Assembly (NCBI GenBank): GCA_023404345.1
Contig: JAEYCB010000016.1
Location: 1 to 45,598, forward strand
Length of the DNA: 45,598 bases
Reading direction: 5' to 3'
Origin: Bacillota bacterium
GTDB taxonomy: Bacteria; Bacillota; Clostridia; Christensenellales; Aristaeellaceae
Below the pieces are notes generated by a model that saw only the letters and a program-made list of their open reading frames with translations, was not told the DNA's origin and did no database searches. Below are positions 24,965-32,987 of the stretch, piece after piece; position 1 is the stretch's first letter; the number at the start of each line of letters is the position of its first letter. The position numbers and the translations under genes were made by a program.

Positions 24965-25945
24965 TTAGTAGGCGCGGCTGTCCAGCACTTCCTGGGTCAT
25001 GGTGATGGCCAGCTCGGACTCGATGCCAGCGGCAACGAAGGCGGAGTCAGGCACGTAGGTGACGGCGGGAGCTTCCTCGCCGGCTTCCAGCTTGGCGATC
25101 AGATCAGCAACACCAGCGGCCTGCAGGGGGTTGCACTCCACGTTGCAGTTGATTTCGCCATTGAGGGTCAGGGTCAGGCCCTGCTTGGTGGCGTCGAAGG
25201 AAATCAGGATCACGTCGCCGTCCACACCGTAGGTGACGCCGGCAGCCTTCATAGCGTCGATGGCGCCGTAGGCTTCGTTATCGTTCTGGCACACAACCAC
25301 GTTGAACTGGCCGGGGTAGGACTTGAGGTAGCTTTCCATGACCTGCTGGCCACCAGCCTGGGTGAAATCGCCGGACTGACTGTCGATGATCTTCCATTCG
25401 GGATGCTCAGCGACGACCTGGTTGAAGCCCTCGGTACGACCGATGGCGGCGGAGGCGCCCACGGAGCCTTCGATCACCAGGATGTTGGCCTCAGCGCCGT
25501 TGAGGTACTCAGCCAGCCACTGGCCAGCCAGCACGCCCTCGGCCTTGCTGTCGGTGCCGATGAAGCAGGAGTACAGGGAAGGATCGGCGCTCACGGTGCG
25601 GTCAGCGATGATGACGGGGATGCCCGCATCCTGGGCCTCCTGCAGCACCACGTCCCAGCCGGCTTCCTGCACGGGGCAGATCACGATGTAATCCACTTCC
25701 TGCTGGATGAAGTTACGGACAGCTTCCATCTGAGCGGTGTGGTCGTTGTCGGCGTCCACGAAGAGCAGCTCGTAGCCGTTCTCAGCGGTGAAGGTGTTCT
25801 GGTAGTCGAGGGTGTTGGCAGCGCGCCAGTCGCTCTCGTGGCCCACCTGGGCGAAACCGATGGTGATGACGTCCTCCGCGGCAGCAACGGAGAACATGCC
25901 AAGCGCCAGGATCAGAGCAAGGGAGATCGCAAACAGCTTCTTCAT
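24965..25945 (-). CDS. Sugar-binding protein of the ABC transporter, YtfQ-like
   Basis: A 326-residue periplasmic-binding protein (Peripla_BP_4). Residues 1-23 are a signal peptide ending SVAAAED, with no lipobox Cys. The mature part carries IGFAQVGHESDWRAANT and CPVQEAGWDVVLQEAQDAGIPV, found in YtfQ-type galactofuranose/arabinose binders. The ATG at 25945 has GGAGG 7 nt upstream. It is the first gene of the transporter-araBAD operon, separated from the ATPase gene by the 24895-24920 stem-loop. In a monoderm cell an unanchored SBP is unusual; the sensor SBP upstream is a lipoprotein. Confidence 0.92.
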   Translation of the reverse strand: MKKLFAISLALILALGMFSVAAAEDVITIGFAQVGHESDWRAANTLDYQNTFTAENGYELLFVDADNDHTAQMEAVRNFIQQEVDYIVICPVQEAGWDVVLQEAQDAGIPVIIADRTVSADPSLYSCFIGTDSKAEGVLAGQWLAEYLNGAEANILVIEGSVGASAAIGRTEGFNQVVAEHPEWKIIDSQSGDFTQAGGQQVMESYLKSYPGQFNVVVCQNDNEAYGAIDAMKAAGVTYGVDGDVILISFDATKQGLTLTLNGEINCNVECNPLQAAGVADLIAKLEAGEEAPAVTYVPDSAFVAAGIESELAITMTQEVLDSRAY

Positions 25946-26026
25946 GATATACCCTCCATTTTTTCGATTAGGCTCTCGCCTCTGTGGATAAAATTACACC
26001 ATTTTGCACAGAATGAGAATAAAGCG

Positions 26027-26049
26027 AATTTCCATTTTGGTTGGAAATT
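26027..26049. promoter_or_regulatory. Candidate response-regulator binding site upstream of the ytfQ-like gene
   Basis: AATTTCCA (26027-26034) and TGGAAATT (26042-26049) form a perfect inverted repeat with a 7-nt spacer, centred about 92 nt before the ATG at 25945, the usual place for an activator site. The 149-nt gap between the response regulator and this gene has no consensus promoter, only weak -10-like TGTAAT/TAATTT boxes, as expected where activation is needed. Confidence 0.45.
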
Positions 26050-26094
26050 GTTCTTTTTCTCTATGCGAAAGCGACGAAAAGGTTCGATATCATT

Positions 26095-27660
26095 TTACTC
26101 CGGTTGATTTTCATTTTCCCGGCGATACTCGCTGGGCGTCATGCCCACGGTTTTTTTGAACAGATAGCTGAAATAATGCGGATCGTTGTACCCTACGGCA
26201 AAGGCCACCTGGGAGGAGCGCATGCCTCCCAGACGCAAAAGCTCCTTGGCCTTTCCGATACGCAGGGCGGTTAGGTATTCGGTGAAGGTATACCCTGTTT
26301 CCTGAGCAAAGACAGTGGAAAGGCGGCTGTTGGACATGCAGGCTGCGCGGGCCACGTCCTGCAGCATCAGGTTGGGCTCAGCGAAGTGCTGGGACAGGTA
26401 GGCACGCGCCTTGGCCACGGAGGACCCACCTTTGGAGACGTGCTGGTCGCGGTAGTTCAGAGCGGTGCGCAGCATTTCATAAGCGGCATCCTCGCCGCCG
26501 CCGTCGGACCATTCCCGCTTGAGTTCCTGGGCGGGGTCTCCGCCCGCCTCACGGATGATGCGGCTTGCGGTCATCAGCGCCTCCACGTGCAGGTAGTCGG
26601 CGGCCACAGCGCTGTGAAGGTCCGCCGCCCCCAGGGAGGCCACATACTCACCAAAGACCTGATCCAGCTCGTCTGCGGCGGCGTATTGCAGCCGCTCGTG
26701 CAGGGGGCGCAGGTCCAGATCCTTAAGCGTATGAGGGGTATCTGCCGCTTCACATACGCCCGCGATGCGCATAGCCGCGCCCGGCCGTGCGGCCATCAGG
26801 TGCCGCGTATGCCGTGCCGAGCGCATAGAAAGCCGGATATCTGCAAAACGCTTCACGATTTCACCAATGGCCAAAAAAATGCCCGTGCAACCGGAGCGTT
26901 CCAATTCGTTGAGGGCAGAGCTGGCAAAGGAATAGGCCCGCTCCTCGGTATCGTCCTCACTGTCGCCCAGTACCAGGGCTCGGGCACCCTGTTTGGCGGC
27001 GCACACCTGTACAATGCCGCCGCTACTTTCGGCCAGGGCGTAGAGCGCGGCGCGCGGCACCGACAAAGACCCGTCCGTGCTGGAAAAGGCCATATCGATC
27101 ACTGCATAGCAGTTGGCGGCCAGATTGATGCCCAGCGTGCGCATCTGCTCGATCATGGTATTGGCGTCGCCCTCTTCCATAGGCTCGTCGGTAAAAAGGG
27201 AGGAAAGCAGCTTTTCCTTGACAAACTGGCTGCCGGAGTGCAGGCGGCGACGCATACTGGCCATATCCTCACGGGCACGGCGCTCCTCAGCCAGGCGCGC
27301 GGAAATACGGTCCAGTACGTCTTTGAGTTCCTGAGCGGTTACGGGTTTAAGCAAGTATTCCTTTACACCCAGCGATATGGCCTGGCGTGCATAGGTAAAA
27401 TCATCATATCCCGAAAGAATCACCACACCCAGCCAGGGCATCTGGCGCTTGACTTCACGGCAAAGCTGCATGCCATCCATAAAGGGCATGCGAATATCGG
27501 TGATAAGGATGTCGGGGTTGGCGTCGCGGATCATAGGCAGGGCGATTTCGCCATCCGGAGCCTCGCCCACCAGCGTATAGCCGCTTTCCTCCCAGGGAAA
27601 GGAATTGCGGATGCCCTCGCGGATTACGATCTCATCATCCACCAGAAATACCTTAACCAT
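26095..27660 (-). CDS. AraC-type (YesN-like) response regulator
   Basis: A 521-residue response regulator. Residues 1-120 are a receiver domain with VDDE (7-10), phospho-acceptor D55 (ILITDIRMP) and KPV for the conserved Lys. A long central region of about 280 residues is typical of YesN-like proteins. The last 105 residues are an AraC double-HTH domain: AKARAYLSQHFAEPNL, LQDVARAACMS, and VAFAVGYNDPHYFSYLFKK. The ATG at 27660 has GAGGAG 7 nt upstream and overlaps the kinase stop by 8 nt. It probably activates the ABC-araBAD operon directly downstream, through the repeat at 26027-26049. Confidence 0.93.
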   Translation of the reverse strand: MVKVFLVDDEIVIREGIRNSFPWEESGYTLVGEAPDGEIALPMIRDANPDILITDIRMPFMDGMQLCREVKRQMPWLGVVILSGYDDFTYARQAISLGVKEYLLKPVTAQELKDVLDRISARLAEERRAREDMASMRRRLHSGSQFVKEKLLSSLFTDEPMEEGDANTMIEQMRTLGINLAANCYAVIDMAFSSTDGSLSVPRAALYALAESSGGIVQVCAAKQGARALVLGDSEDDTEERAYSFASSALNELERSGCTGIFLAIGEIVKRFADIRLSMRSARHTRHLMAARPGAAMRIAGVCEAADTPHTLKDLDLRPLHERLQYAAADELDQVFGEYVASLGAADLHSAVAADYLHVEALMTASRIIREAGGDPAQELKREWSDGGGEDAAYEMLRTALNYRDQHVSKGGSSVAKARAYLSQHFAEPNLMLQDVARAACMSNSRLSTVFAQETGYTFTEYLTALRIGKAKELLRLGGMRSSQVAFAVGYNDPHYFSYLFKKTVGMTPSEYRRENENQPE

Positions 27661-29116
27661 CCACGATCTCCTCTCTTGTTTTGCGGGGCACACGGAAGCT
27701 CACGCGGGTGCCTTCCGGCCCGCTTTCGATGTGCAGGCCCTCATTCTGATCATAATACAGGCGGATGCGCCGGTCCACGTTATTCAGACCAAAGCCTGTG
27801 CCCGCGTTGGCATAGGGAGCGTAGGCGGGCGGAAGTTCGCCGCGCATGCGGGCACATACGTCGCGCAGTTGATCGGAGGACATTCCACGGCCGGTATCCT
27901 CCACACAAAAGCAAAGAAACCCGTCCTCCTCACGGCCGGTCACGGTGATGAGACCGCCGCCGCGCTTGTCCTTGATGCCGTGATAGATGGCGTTTTCCAC
28001 CAGCGGCTGAAGCAGGAGCTTGAGCACATAGCTTTCACCCAGCTCATCGGGTACGTCGATGCGGTAGTTGAGGATGTCGCGGTAGCGGGCTTTCTGGATG
28101 CTGAGATAGCCCGAAAGGTGTTTGAGCTCCTGCGCCAGAGGAATCCAGTCCGCACCGGAGGAAAGGGAGATGCGGAAGAAATCGCTCAGGGCACGGGTGA
28201 TGTGGATGACCTCGCCGCTGTGCCCGGCTTCGGCCTGCCAGACGATGGCGTCGAGCGTGTTGTAGAGAAAGTGCGGGTTGATCTGAGCCTGCAAAGTGCG
28301 AAGCTCAGATTTACGCAGGTTTTCCTGCTCCTGTCGGTTCTGTGCGATAAGGGATTCCAGGCGATCGGCCATGACGTTGATGCCCTCTGTCAGGTTTTTG
28401 AGCTCGCTCAGATCGGTAGGGGGTACACGGGCAGACAGGTTGCCGCCCGCCATCATACCGGCGAAGTGCTCCAAGCATTCGATGGGGCTGCGGATGAGGC
28501 CTGCCATGCGACGGCCCATGCGGGCCGACAGGACCAGTGCCCCCAGAAGAATCAGCGCCTCCAGCGCGGCGGAAAGAATGACCACCCGGGTCATCTGCCG
28601 GTTGCTCTCCGCCGACAGGCTGATTTCAGCGGAGATATAATCCTCCAGCATTGAATCCACCAGCGAGGCCACGTCGCGCACCTCTTCCAGCACGCGCTCG
28701 CTTTCCACCACGGGCACGTTGTTATTGAGGTTTTCTTCAATCTGACGCACGTACTGGGTAAGCGTTTCCATGGTGCGGCGGGCCACGGTCAATTCCAGGC
28801 GAGCACCTGGCCCGTCCTTGGCGGTCATGGTGTCCAGTGCCTGATTGACACCGTCGATGGCTTCATATACTCCGCAGTTTTCGAATGTGGCGCGTCCCGA
28901 TACGGTGACCCAAACCATTTCCGGAATGCCGGTGGAGATGACCGGTTTGAGTGCGGCCACTTCCTCCATGCGCGATACCGACGACTGGTACCAGGCCGCG
29001 TTGATGAGCAGCAGCGCCAGGCTGATGACCGCCGGAAGCACCAGGATCGTCGTGAGTGTGCGGGAGGCCATCTTGACCTGCCCGGTGATGCTCTGGCCGT
29101 TTCTTGTGTGCTTCAC
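27653..29116 (-). CDS. Sensor histidine kinase, YesM/LytS-like
   Basis: A 487-residue membrane kinase. A first membrane helix at about 21-41 and a second at about 178-198 enclose an external sensor region of about 135 residues. A HAMP-like linker follows (SPIECLEHFAGMMAGGNLSARV), then the His_kinase domain with QINPHFLYNTLD, H282 as phospho-acceptor, and a HATPase_c domain with LVENAIYHG and DTGRGM. The start is a GTG at 29116 with GGGGG 8 nt upstream, 2 nt after the lipoprotein stop. It would be partnered by the lipoprotein SBP as the ligand sensor and the AraC-type regulator as output. Confidence 0.92.
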   Translation of the reverse strand: MKHTRNGQSITGQVKMASRTLTTILVLPAVISLALLLINAAWYQSSVSRMEEVAALKPVISTGIPEMVWVTVSGRATFENCGVYEAIDGVNQALDTMTAKDGPGARLELTVARRTMETLTQYVRQIEENLNNNVPVVESERVLEEVRDVASLVDSMLEDYISAEISLSAESNRQMTRVVILSAALEALILLGALVLSARMGRRMAGLIRSPIECLEHFAGMMAGGNLSARVPPTDLSELKNLTEGINVMADRLESLIAQNRQEQENLRKSELRTLQAQINPHFLYNTLDAIVWQAEAGHSGEVIHITRALSDFFRISLSSGADWIPLAQELKHLSGYLSIQKARYRDILNYRIDVPDELGESYVLKLLLQPLVENAIYHGIKDKRGGGLITVTGREEDGFLCFCVEDTGRGMSSDQLRDVCARMRGELPPAYAPYANAGTGFGLNNVDRRIRLYYDQNEGLHIESGPEGTRVSFRVPRKTREEIVDG

Positions 29117-29118
29117 GG

Positions 29119-30105
29119 TCAGTACCCCCGCGGCGCGAGATCGCTCAGATCGTCAAATTCAGTAAAGACTTCCTCGTCGGGATGGCTCATCTTGGGAACT
29201 TCCTCCCCGGCTGCCAGCTTCTTGGCCAGCTCCATCACAGCGTCACCCAGGTTGGGGGTGCATTCCACCACGCAGTTGATCTCCCCGGCCTTGAGCAGGT
29301 CGATAGCGGCCTGCTCGCCGTCCACGGTGATGATGATGATGTCGCGGCCCGGAGCCAGCCCGTACTCACGGATGGCATCGATGGCGCCCAGCGTCATGCC
29401 GTCATTGTGGGAATAGAGCACATCGATATCATCGCCATATTTGTCCAGCAGGTAGCGCATGCATTCCTCACCCTTGGATACGAGGAAATCGCCGGAGATG
29501 CTTTCAAGCACTGTGAAGCGCTCGTCGCCCGCGATGGTATCGTGGAATCCCTGATGTCGCTGACGCTGGGGCGTAGAATCCTCGGTGCCGGTGATCTCCA
29601 CGATGTTGAGGTGCTCAGCGCCCATGGCATCGGCCTTTTTGAGCAAAAATTCACCCGCGCTGCGGCCTTCTTTGATGAAATCCGCCCCTACGAAGCAAGC
29701 GTAGAGAGATTCATCCTGCGTGGTGATCAGCCGGTCAACCAGAATGACGGGAATCCCGGCGGCCTTGGCCTCGGTGAGCACGGTATCCCATCCGTCCTCC
29801 ACGATGGGCGCAAAGGAAATCACGTCCACGCGATAAGAAATGAAGGAACGGATGGCGTCGATTTGCTTTTCCTGCTTCTGATAGGCGTTGAGCATCATCA
29901 GGCTCACACCATGACGCTGGGCAGCTTCCTCAATGCTGCGCGTACTCCCCACGCGCCAGGCGCTTTCCGAGCCAAGCTGAGAGAAGCCCAACAATACGGG
30001 CGCGGTGGTTGGGGCGGCAGTTTGTTGAACGTTTTCGTCCGGCGCGCAGGAGGAAAGCAGCGCCGCGCAAAGGCATAAAATCAGCAGAAATTTCAAGCGT
30101 TTCAT
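29119..30105 (-). CDS. Lipoprotein sugar-binding protein, sensor component
   Basis: A 328-residue Peripla_BP_4 protein. The signal peptide ends in the lipobox LSSC (C20), so it should be anchored outside the membrane. The body (LLGFSQLGSESAWRVGSTRSI and APIVEDGWDTVLTEAKAAGIPV) closely parallels the transporter SBP encoded at 24965-25945. It has no permease or ATPase of its own and is first in an operon with the kinase and response regulator, so it probably presents the sugar to the kinase (a three-component system), although delivery to the transporter is also possible. The ATG at 30105 has GGGAG 9 nt upstream. Confidence 0.9.
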   Translation of the reverse strand: MKRLKFLLILCLCAALLSSCAPDENVQQTAAPTTAPVLLGFSQLGSESAWRVGSTRSIEEAAQRHGVSLMMLNAYQKQEKQIDAIRSFISYRVDVISFAPIVEDGWDTVLTEAKAAGIPVILVDRLITTQDESLYACFVGADFIKEGRSAGEFLLKKADAMGAEHLNIVEITGTEDSTPQRQRHQGFHDTIAGDERFTVLESISGDFLVSKGEECMRYLLDKYGDDIDVLYSHNDGMTLGAIDAIREYGLAPGRDIIIITVDGEQAAIDLLKAGEINCVVECTPNLGDAVMELAKKLAAGEEVPKMSHPDEEVFTEFDDLSDLAPRGY

Positions 30106-30146
30106 GAAGATCAGCTCCCGGAAGGCACATAGATAGCCTTTTGCAA

Positions 30147-30175
30147 AGTATACCATTTTTTTCGTAACTTGTCTA
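30147..30175 (-). promoter_or_regulatory. Promoter of the sensor operon
   Basis: On the minus strand TAGACA (30170-30175) and TATACT (30147-30152) are 17 nt apart, about 40 nt upstream of the lipoprotein start codon. Near-consensus boxes suggest constitutive sensor expression. Confidence 0.65.
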
Positions 30176-30195
30176 TTGACAGACCGTGGAAAGAC

Positions 30196-30230
30196 AAAAA
30201 CGCCGGAGGCGATGTGTCTCGCCTCCGGCG
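30196..30230 (-). terminator. Terminator after the metallo-beta-lactamase-fold RNase gene
   Basis: CGCCGGAGGCGA (30201-30212) pairs perfectly with 30219-30230 around a 6-nt loop; the minus strand continues TTTTTGTCTTT. It lies about 124 nt beyond the stop codon at 30354 and separates that operon from the sensor promoter. Confidence 0.85.
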
Positions 30231-30353
30231 TGAAAAAGCTGATATGCCCAAATGATATGCAAGCATTGCGTCCAGTCTGTCTGCTTCTAATAGAAGCACG
30301 ATATCAAGCATCCCATCTTTGAGGAGAAGGAGAATGTGCTCATTGATGGCACA

Positions 30354-32024
30354 TTAGGAACGGGTAAATTTTTTGATAAGGAGGTTTATCTGCCGGGCCA
30401 AACGGCTCTGTTGCTTTGCGTCCCGGCCCTGCATGCGGCGGATGAGAGCAGAGAGCTTTTCACCTGCCAGGACCAGCTGGCCATAAGCGGTGGAGAAATC
30501 GGGCTTTTCGGCCCTGTGGGGCGCTGTGGACATGGGAGCTTTGCGGTCAGGCAGCGCATCCAGCGCGGCAGCCTCACGCGAAGGCTTCTTAAGCCGCTCG
30601 CGGTTGCCCTCGGTCAGACAGGTCAGGGAAATCAGATCCCAGCTTTCGCCATTATAAGGAGCATGCGCCTCAAGCCCAAGTTCGCCCTGAAGGCGGCCAG
30701 CGAAGGCGGAGGCCACCTCATCCTCGCCATGCACTACAAACACATGGCGGGGCTTGGGATCAAAGGCAGAGATCCAGCGCAGCAGACCGGCATTGTCGGC
30801 GTGGCCGCTGATACCCGCCAGCGTTTCGATGTGCGCGTTGACGGCTACGGTTTCGCCAAAGAGCTTGACCTCCTTGGCACCATCCACGATACTGCGGCCC
30901 AGCGTGCCTACACTCTGGTAGCCTACGAACAGTACCGTGCATTCAGGCCGCCACAGGTTGTGCTTGAGGTGATGGCGCACGCGGCCCGCATCACACATGC
31001 CGCTGGAGGACAGGATCACCTTGGGTGTGGCATCGTTGTTGATGAGCTTGCTTTCCTCCGCGCTCTGGGTGATGCGCAGGTCCGCGAAGGTGAGCGGGTT
31101 GACGCCGGCGCGCAGCAGGGCGAGGGTTTCTTCGTCCGCGCATTCCCGGGTGTTTTCATTGAAGATGGTGGTCGCCTCGATGCCCAGCGGACTGTCTACA
31201 TAGACGGGGAAGCCGTCATGGCCGTGCACACGGCCCTCCTGCTTGATCTGGCGGATGAAGTAGAGCATCTCCTGGGTACGGCCCACCGCAAAACTGGGGA
31301 TGATCACGTTGCCGCCCCGGTCGAAAGTTTCCTGCAATACGCGGGAAAGCGCGGAAAGATAGTCAGGCACAGGACCGTGGGAACGGTCGCCGTAGGTGGA
31401 TTCCATCACCACCAGATCGGCGGTGTGCAGGTATTGCGGATCGCGCAGAAGAGGCTGGTGCAGGTTGCCGATATCGCCGGAAAAGACAATCACACGCGTT
31501 TCATTTTCCTCGGTCACGGTCACCTCGATGGAGGCCGAGCCCAGCAGATGCCCCACATCCACCATGCGAATATTGATGCCGGGACAAACTTCCACTCGCT
31601 GGCCGTAGTGGCAGGGCCGGAACAGCCCGTGCACGCCCAACGCGTCGTCCTGGGTGTAGAGGGGTTCCACAGGCGGCCTGCCCTGGCGCTGTGCCTTGCG
31701 GGTTTTCCATTCGGCGTCGCTCTCCTGAATATGGGCCGAATCCAGCAGCATGATGCGGCACAGGTCCGTGGTGGCGTCGGTGGCGAAGATGGCGCCCCGG
31801 AAGCCTTTTTTGTACAGCAGCGGCAGGTAGCCGCTGTGGTCAATGTGCGCGTGGGTCAAAAACACATAGTCGATCTGGTTTTCGGGTACGGGCAGCGGTG
31901 CGTTTTCATACAGGTCCACGCCCTGCTCCATGCCATAGTCCACCATAATGTTCTTGCCGCAGGCCTGGAGCAGAAACCGGCTGCCCGTCACCTCGCGGGC
32001 TGCGCCCAAAAACGTAAGCTTCAT
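30354..32024 (-). CDS. MBL-fold beta-CASP RNA-processing exonuclease
   Basis: A 556-residue metallo-beta-lactamase-fold protein with beta-CASP and RMMBL domains, as in the YSH1/CPSF-like bacterial RNases. Metal site: THAHIDHSG with H58, H60, D62 and H63; VDVGHLLGSA and SGDIGN supply further ligands; ESTYGDR begins the beta-CASP part; SSSGMCDAGRVRHHL and SGHADNAGLLRW are the conserved C-terminal motifs. A basic tail of about 90 residues after the RMMBL region is extra. The ATG at 32024 has GGGAGG 9 nt upstream. It lies 15 nt after the YwlE-GNAT stop codon and is probably cotranscribed with the prfA-sua5 block. Confidence 0.9.
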   Translation of the reverse strand: MKLTFLGAAREVTGSRFLLQACGKNIMVDYGMEQGVDLYENAPLPVPENQIDYVFLTHAHIDHSGYLPLLYKKGFRGAIFATDATTDLCRIMLLDSAHIQESDAEWKTRKAQRQGRPPVEPLYTQDDALGVHGLFRPCHYGQRVEVCPGINIRMVDVGHLLGSASIEVTVTEENETRVIVFSGDIGNLHQPLLRDPQYLHTADLVVMESTYGDRSHGPVPDYLSALSRVLQETFDRGGNVIIPSFAVGRTQEMLYFIRQIKQEGRVHGHDGFPVYVDSPLGIEATTIFNENTRECADEETLALLRAGVNPLTFADLRITQSAEESKLINNDATPKVILSSSGMCDAGRVRHHLKHNLWRPECTVLFVGYQSVGTLGRSIVDGAKEVKLFGETVAVNAHIETLAGISGHADNAGLLRWISAFDPKPRHVFVVHGEDEVASAFAGRLQGELGLEAHAPYNGESWDLISLTCLTEGNRERLKKPSREAAALDALPDRKAPMSTAPHRAEKPDFSTAYGQLVLAGEKLSALIRRMQGRDAKQQSRLARQINLLIKKFTRS

Positions 32025-32039
32025 GCGATATTCCCTCCC

Positions 32040-32987
32040 TTACAGGTCAATCCAGTAGCGCCGGGTGAGACGGCCGTCCTCCGGCACCTCGTTTTCGATA
32101 ACGCCCCCGCATCGCTCAATGGTGCGCACCGAGGCGGCATTTTCGCTGTCGCAGGCGATCATCACGCGGGACAGGCCAAGTTCCCGGCAGATCTGCAGCG
32201 CGGCTGCGAGCATGCGCGTGGCATAGCCCCTGCGCCGTTGAGAGGGGCGCACGCTGTAGCCGATATGTCCGCCGAAGGCCAGCAGATAATCGTTGAGACG
32301 GTGCCGGATATCGATCATTCCCACCAGCGCGCCCGTTTTTGCGTCCCGCGCCAGCAGCGTGCTGGATGGCACCAGGCCGGGATGCACGGTTTGCTCATTT
32401 AGATTGTCTCGCACAGCGGCCAGCCATTCGCGATAATCGGGACGATCCGCCAACCAGGCCGTGCCGTGCAGACTGTCTCCCGCCGAAAGAAATTCAGCGC
32501 GGTAGGAAAGTACGTCATCTTCGTCCATCTCGGTGGGAGGAAGAAGTTTGATGACGGGGGAGAGTGCATCCAGCAGCGGAGGAAGCTGCCGTGCGATATC
32601 GCAGGCAGCGCGTTCATAAGCGGCAGCATCGCCACCAAAGGGATCGCTCACGGGCGGGTCGTCAAATGCGCTCAGCGGCGTAGACAAGCCGGGGAAGCGC
32701 GCGCGCAGCGCGCTCAAATGGCTTTGTCCCATGCAAACGACCATGTCGGCGTCCTCCAGCATTTCGCGGGTTACGGTGCGCGCCCGATGCCCCTCCAGTG
32801 ACAGGCCACGCCGCCGCATGGCAAAAAGCGCCCCCTCGGACGCGGGGGCGCCATCGGGAGCGCACAACCCGGCGGAGGCGGCGCATACACCCGGCGCGCC
32901 CTGCGAGAAGGCCAACGCATGAAACAAGCATTCGGCCATGGGGCTGCGGCAGGTGTTGCCGGTGCAGATGAATAATACGGTTTTCAT
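32040..32987 (-). CDS. Fusion: YwlE-like protein-arginine phosphatase + GNAT acetyltransferase
   Basis: A 315-residue two-domain protein. Residues 1-145 are a low-molecular-weight phosphatase with P-loop CTGNTCRSP (nucleophile C8) and general acid D115 in SDPFGG. The Thr at residue 12 in GNTCRSP matches the YwlE position that favours phospho-arginine, so this is likely the YwlE type. Residues 146-315 are a GNAT domain with an acetyl-CoA loop at SQRRRGYATRM (249-259). No stop or frame change separates them. ATGA overlap with the sua5 stop and AGGAG at 8 nt support the start. ywlE next to ywlC (sua5) is the Firmicutes order; the GNAT extension is not usual. Confidence 0.87.
   Translation of the reverse strand: MKTVLFICTGNTCRSPMAECLFHALAFSQGAPGVCAASAGLCAPDGAPASEGALFAMRRRGLSLEGHRARTVTREMLEDADMVVCMGQSHLSALRARFPGLSTPLSAFDDPPVSDPFGGDAAAYERAACDIARQLPPLLDALSPVIKLLPPTEMDEDDVLSYRAEFLSAGDSLHGTAWLADRPDYREWLAAVRDNLNEQTVHPGLVPSSTLLARDAKTGALVGMIDIRHRLNDYLLAFGGHIGYSVRPSQRRRGYATRMLAAALQICRELGLSRVMIACDSENAASVRTIERCGGVIENEVPEDGRLTRRYWIDL

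Noticed and set aside
30231..30353. Short rightward reading frame after a GGAGAAGGAG box near 30325
   Set aside because: It encodes only seven residues (MCSLMAH) before a stop and has no neighbour it could serve as a leader peptide.
30336..32402. Rightward open frame of 688 codons opposite the beta-CASP RNase
   Set aside because: Spans two real leftward genes and their junction, with low-complexity His/Gly/Ala content.
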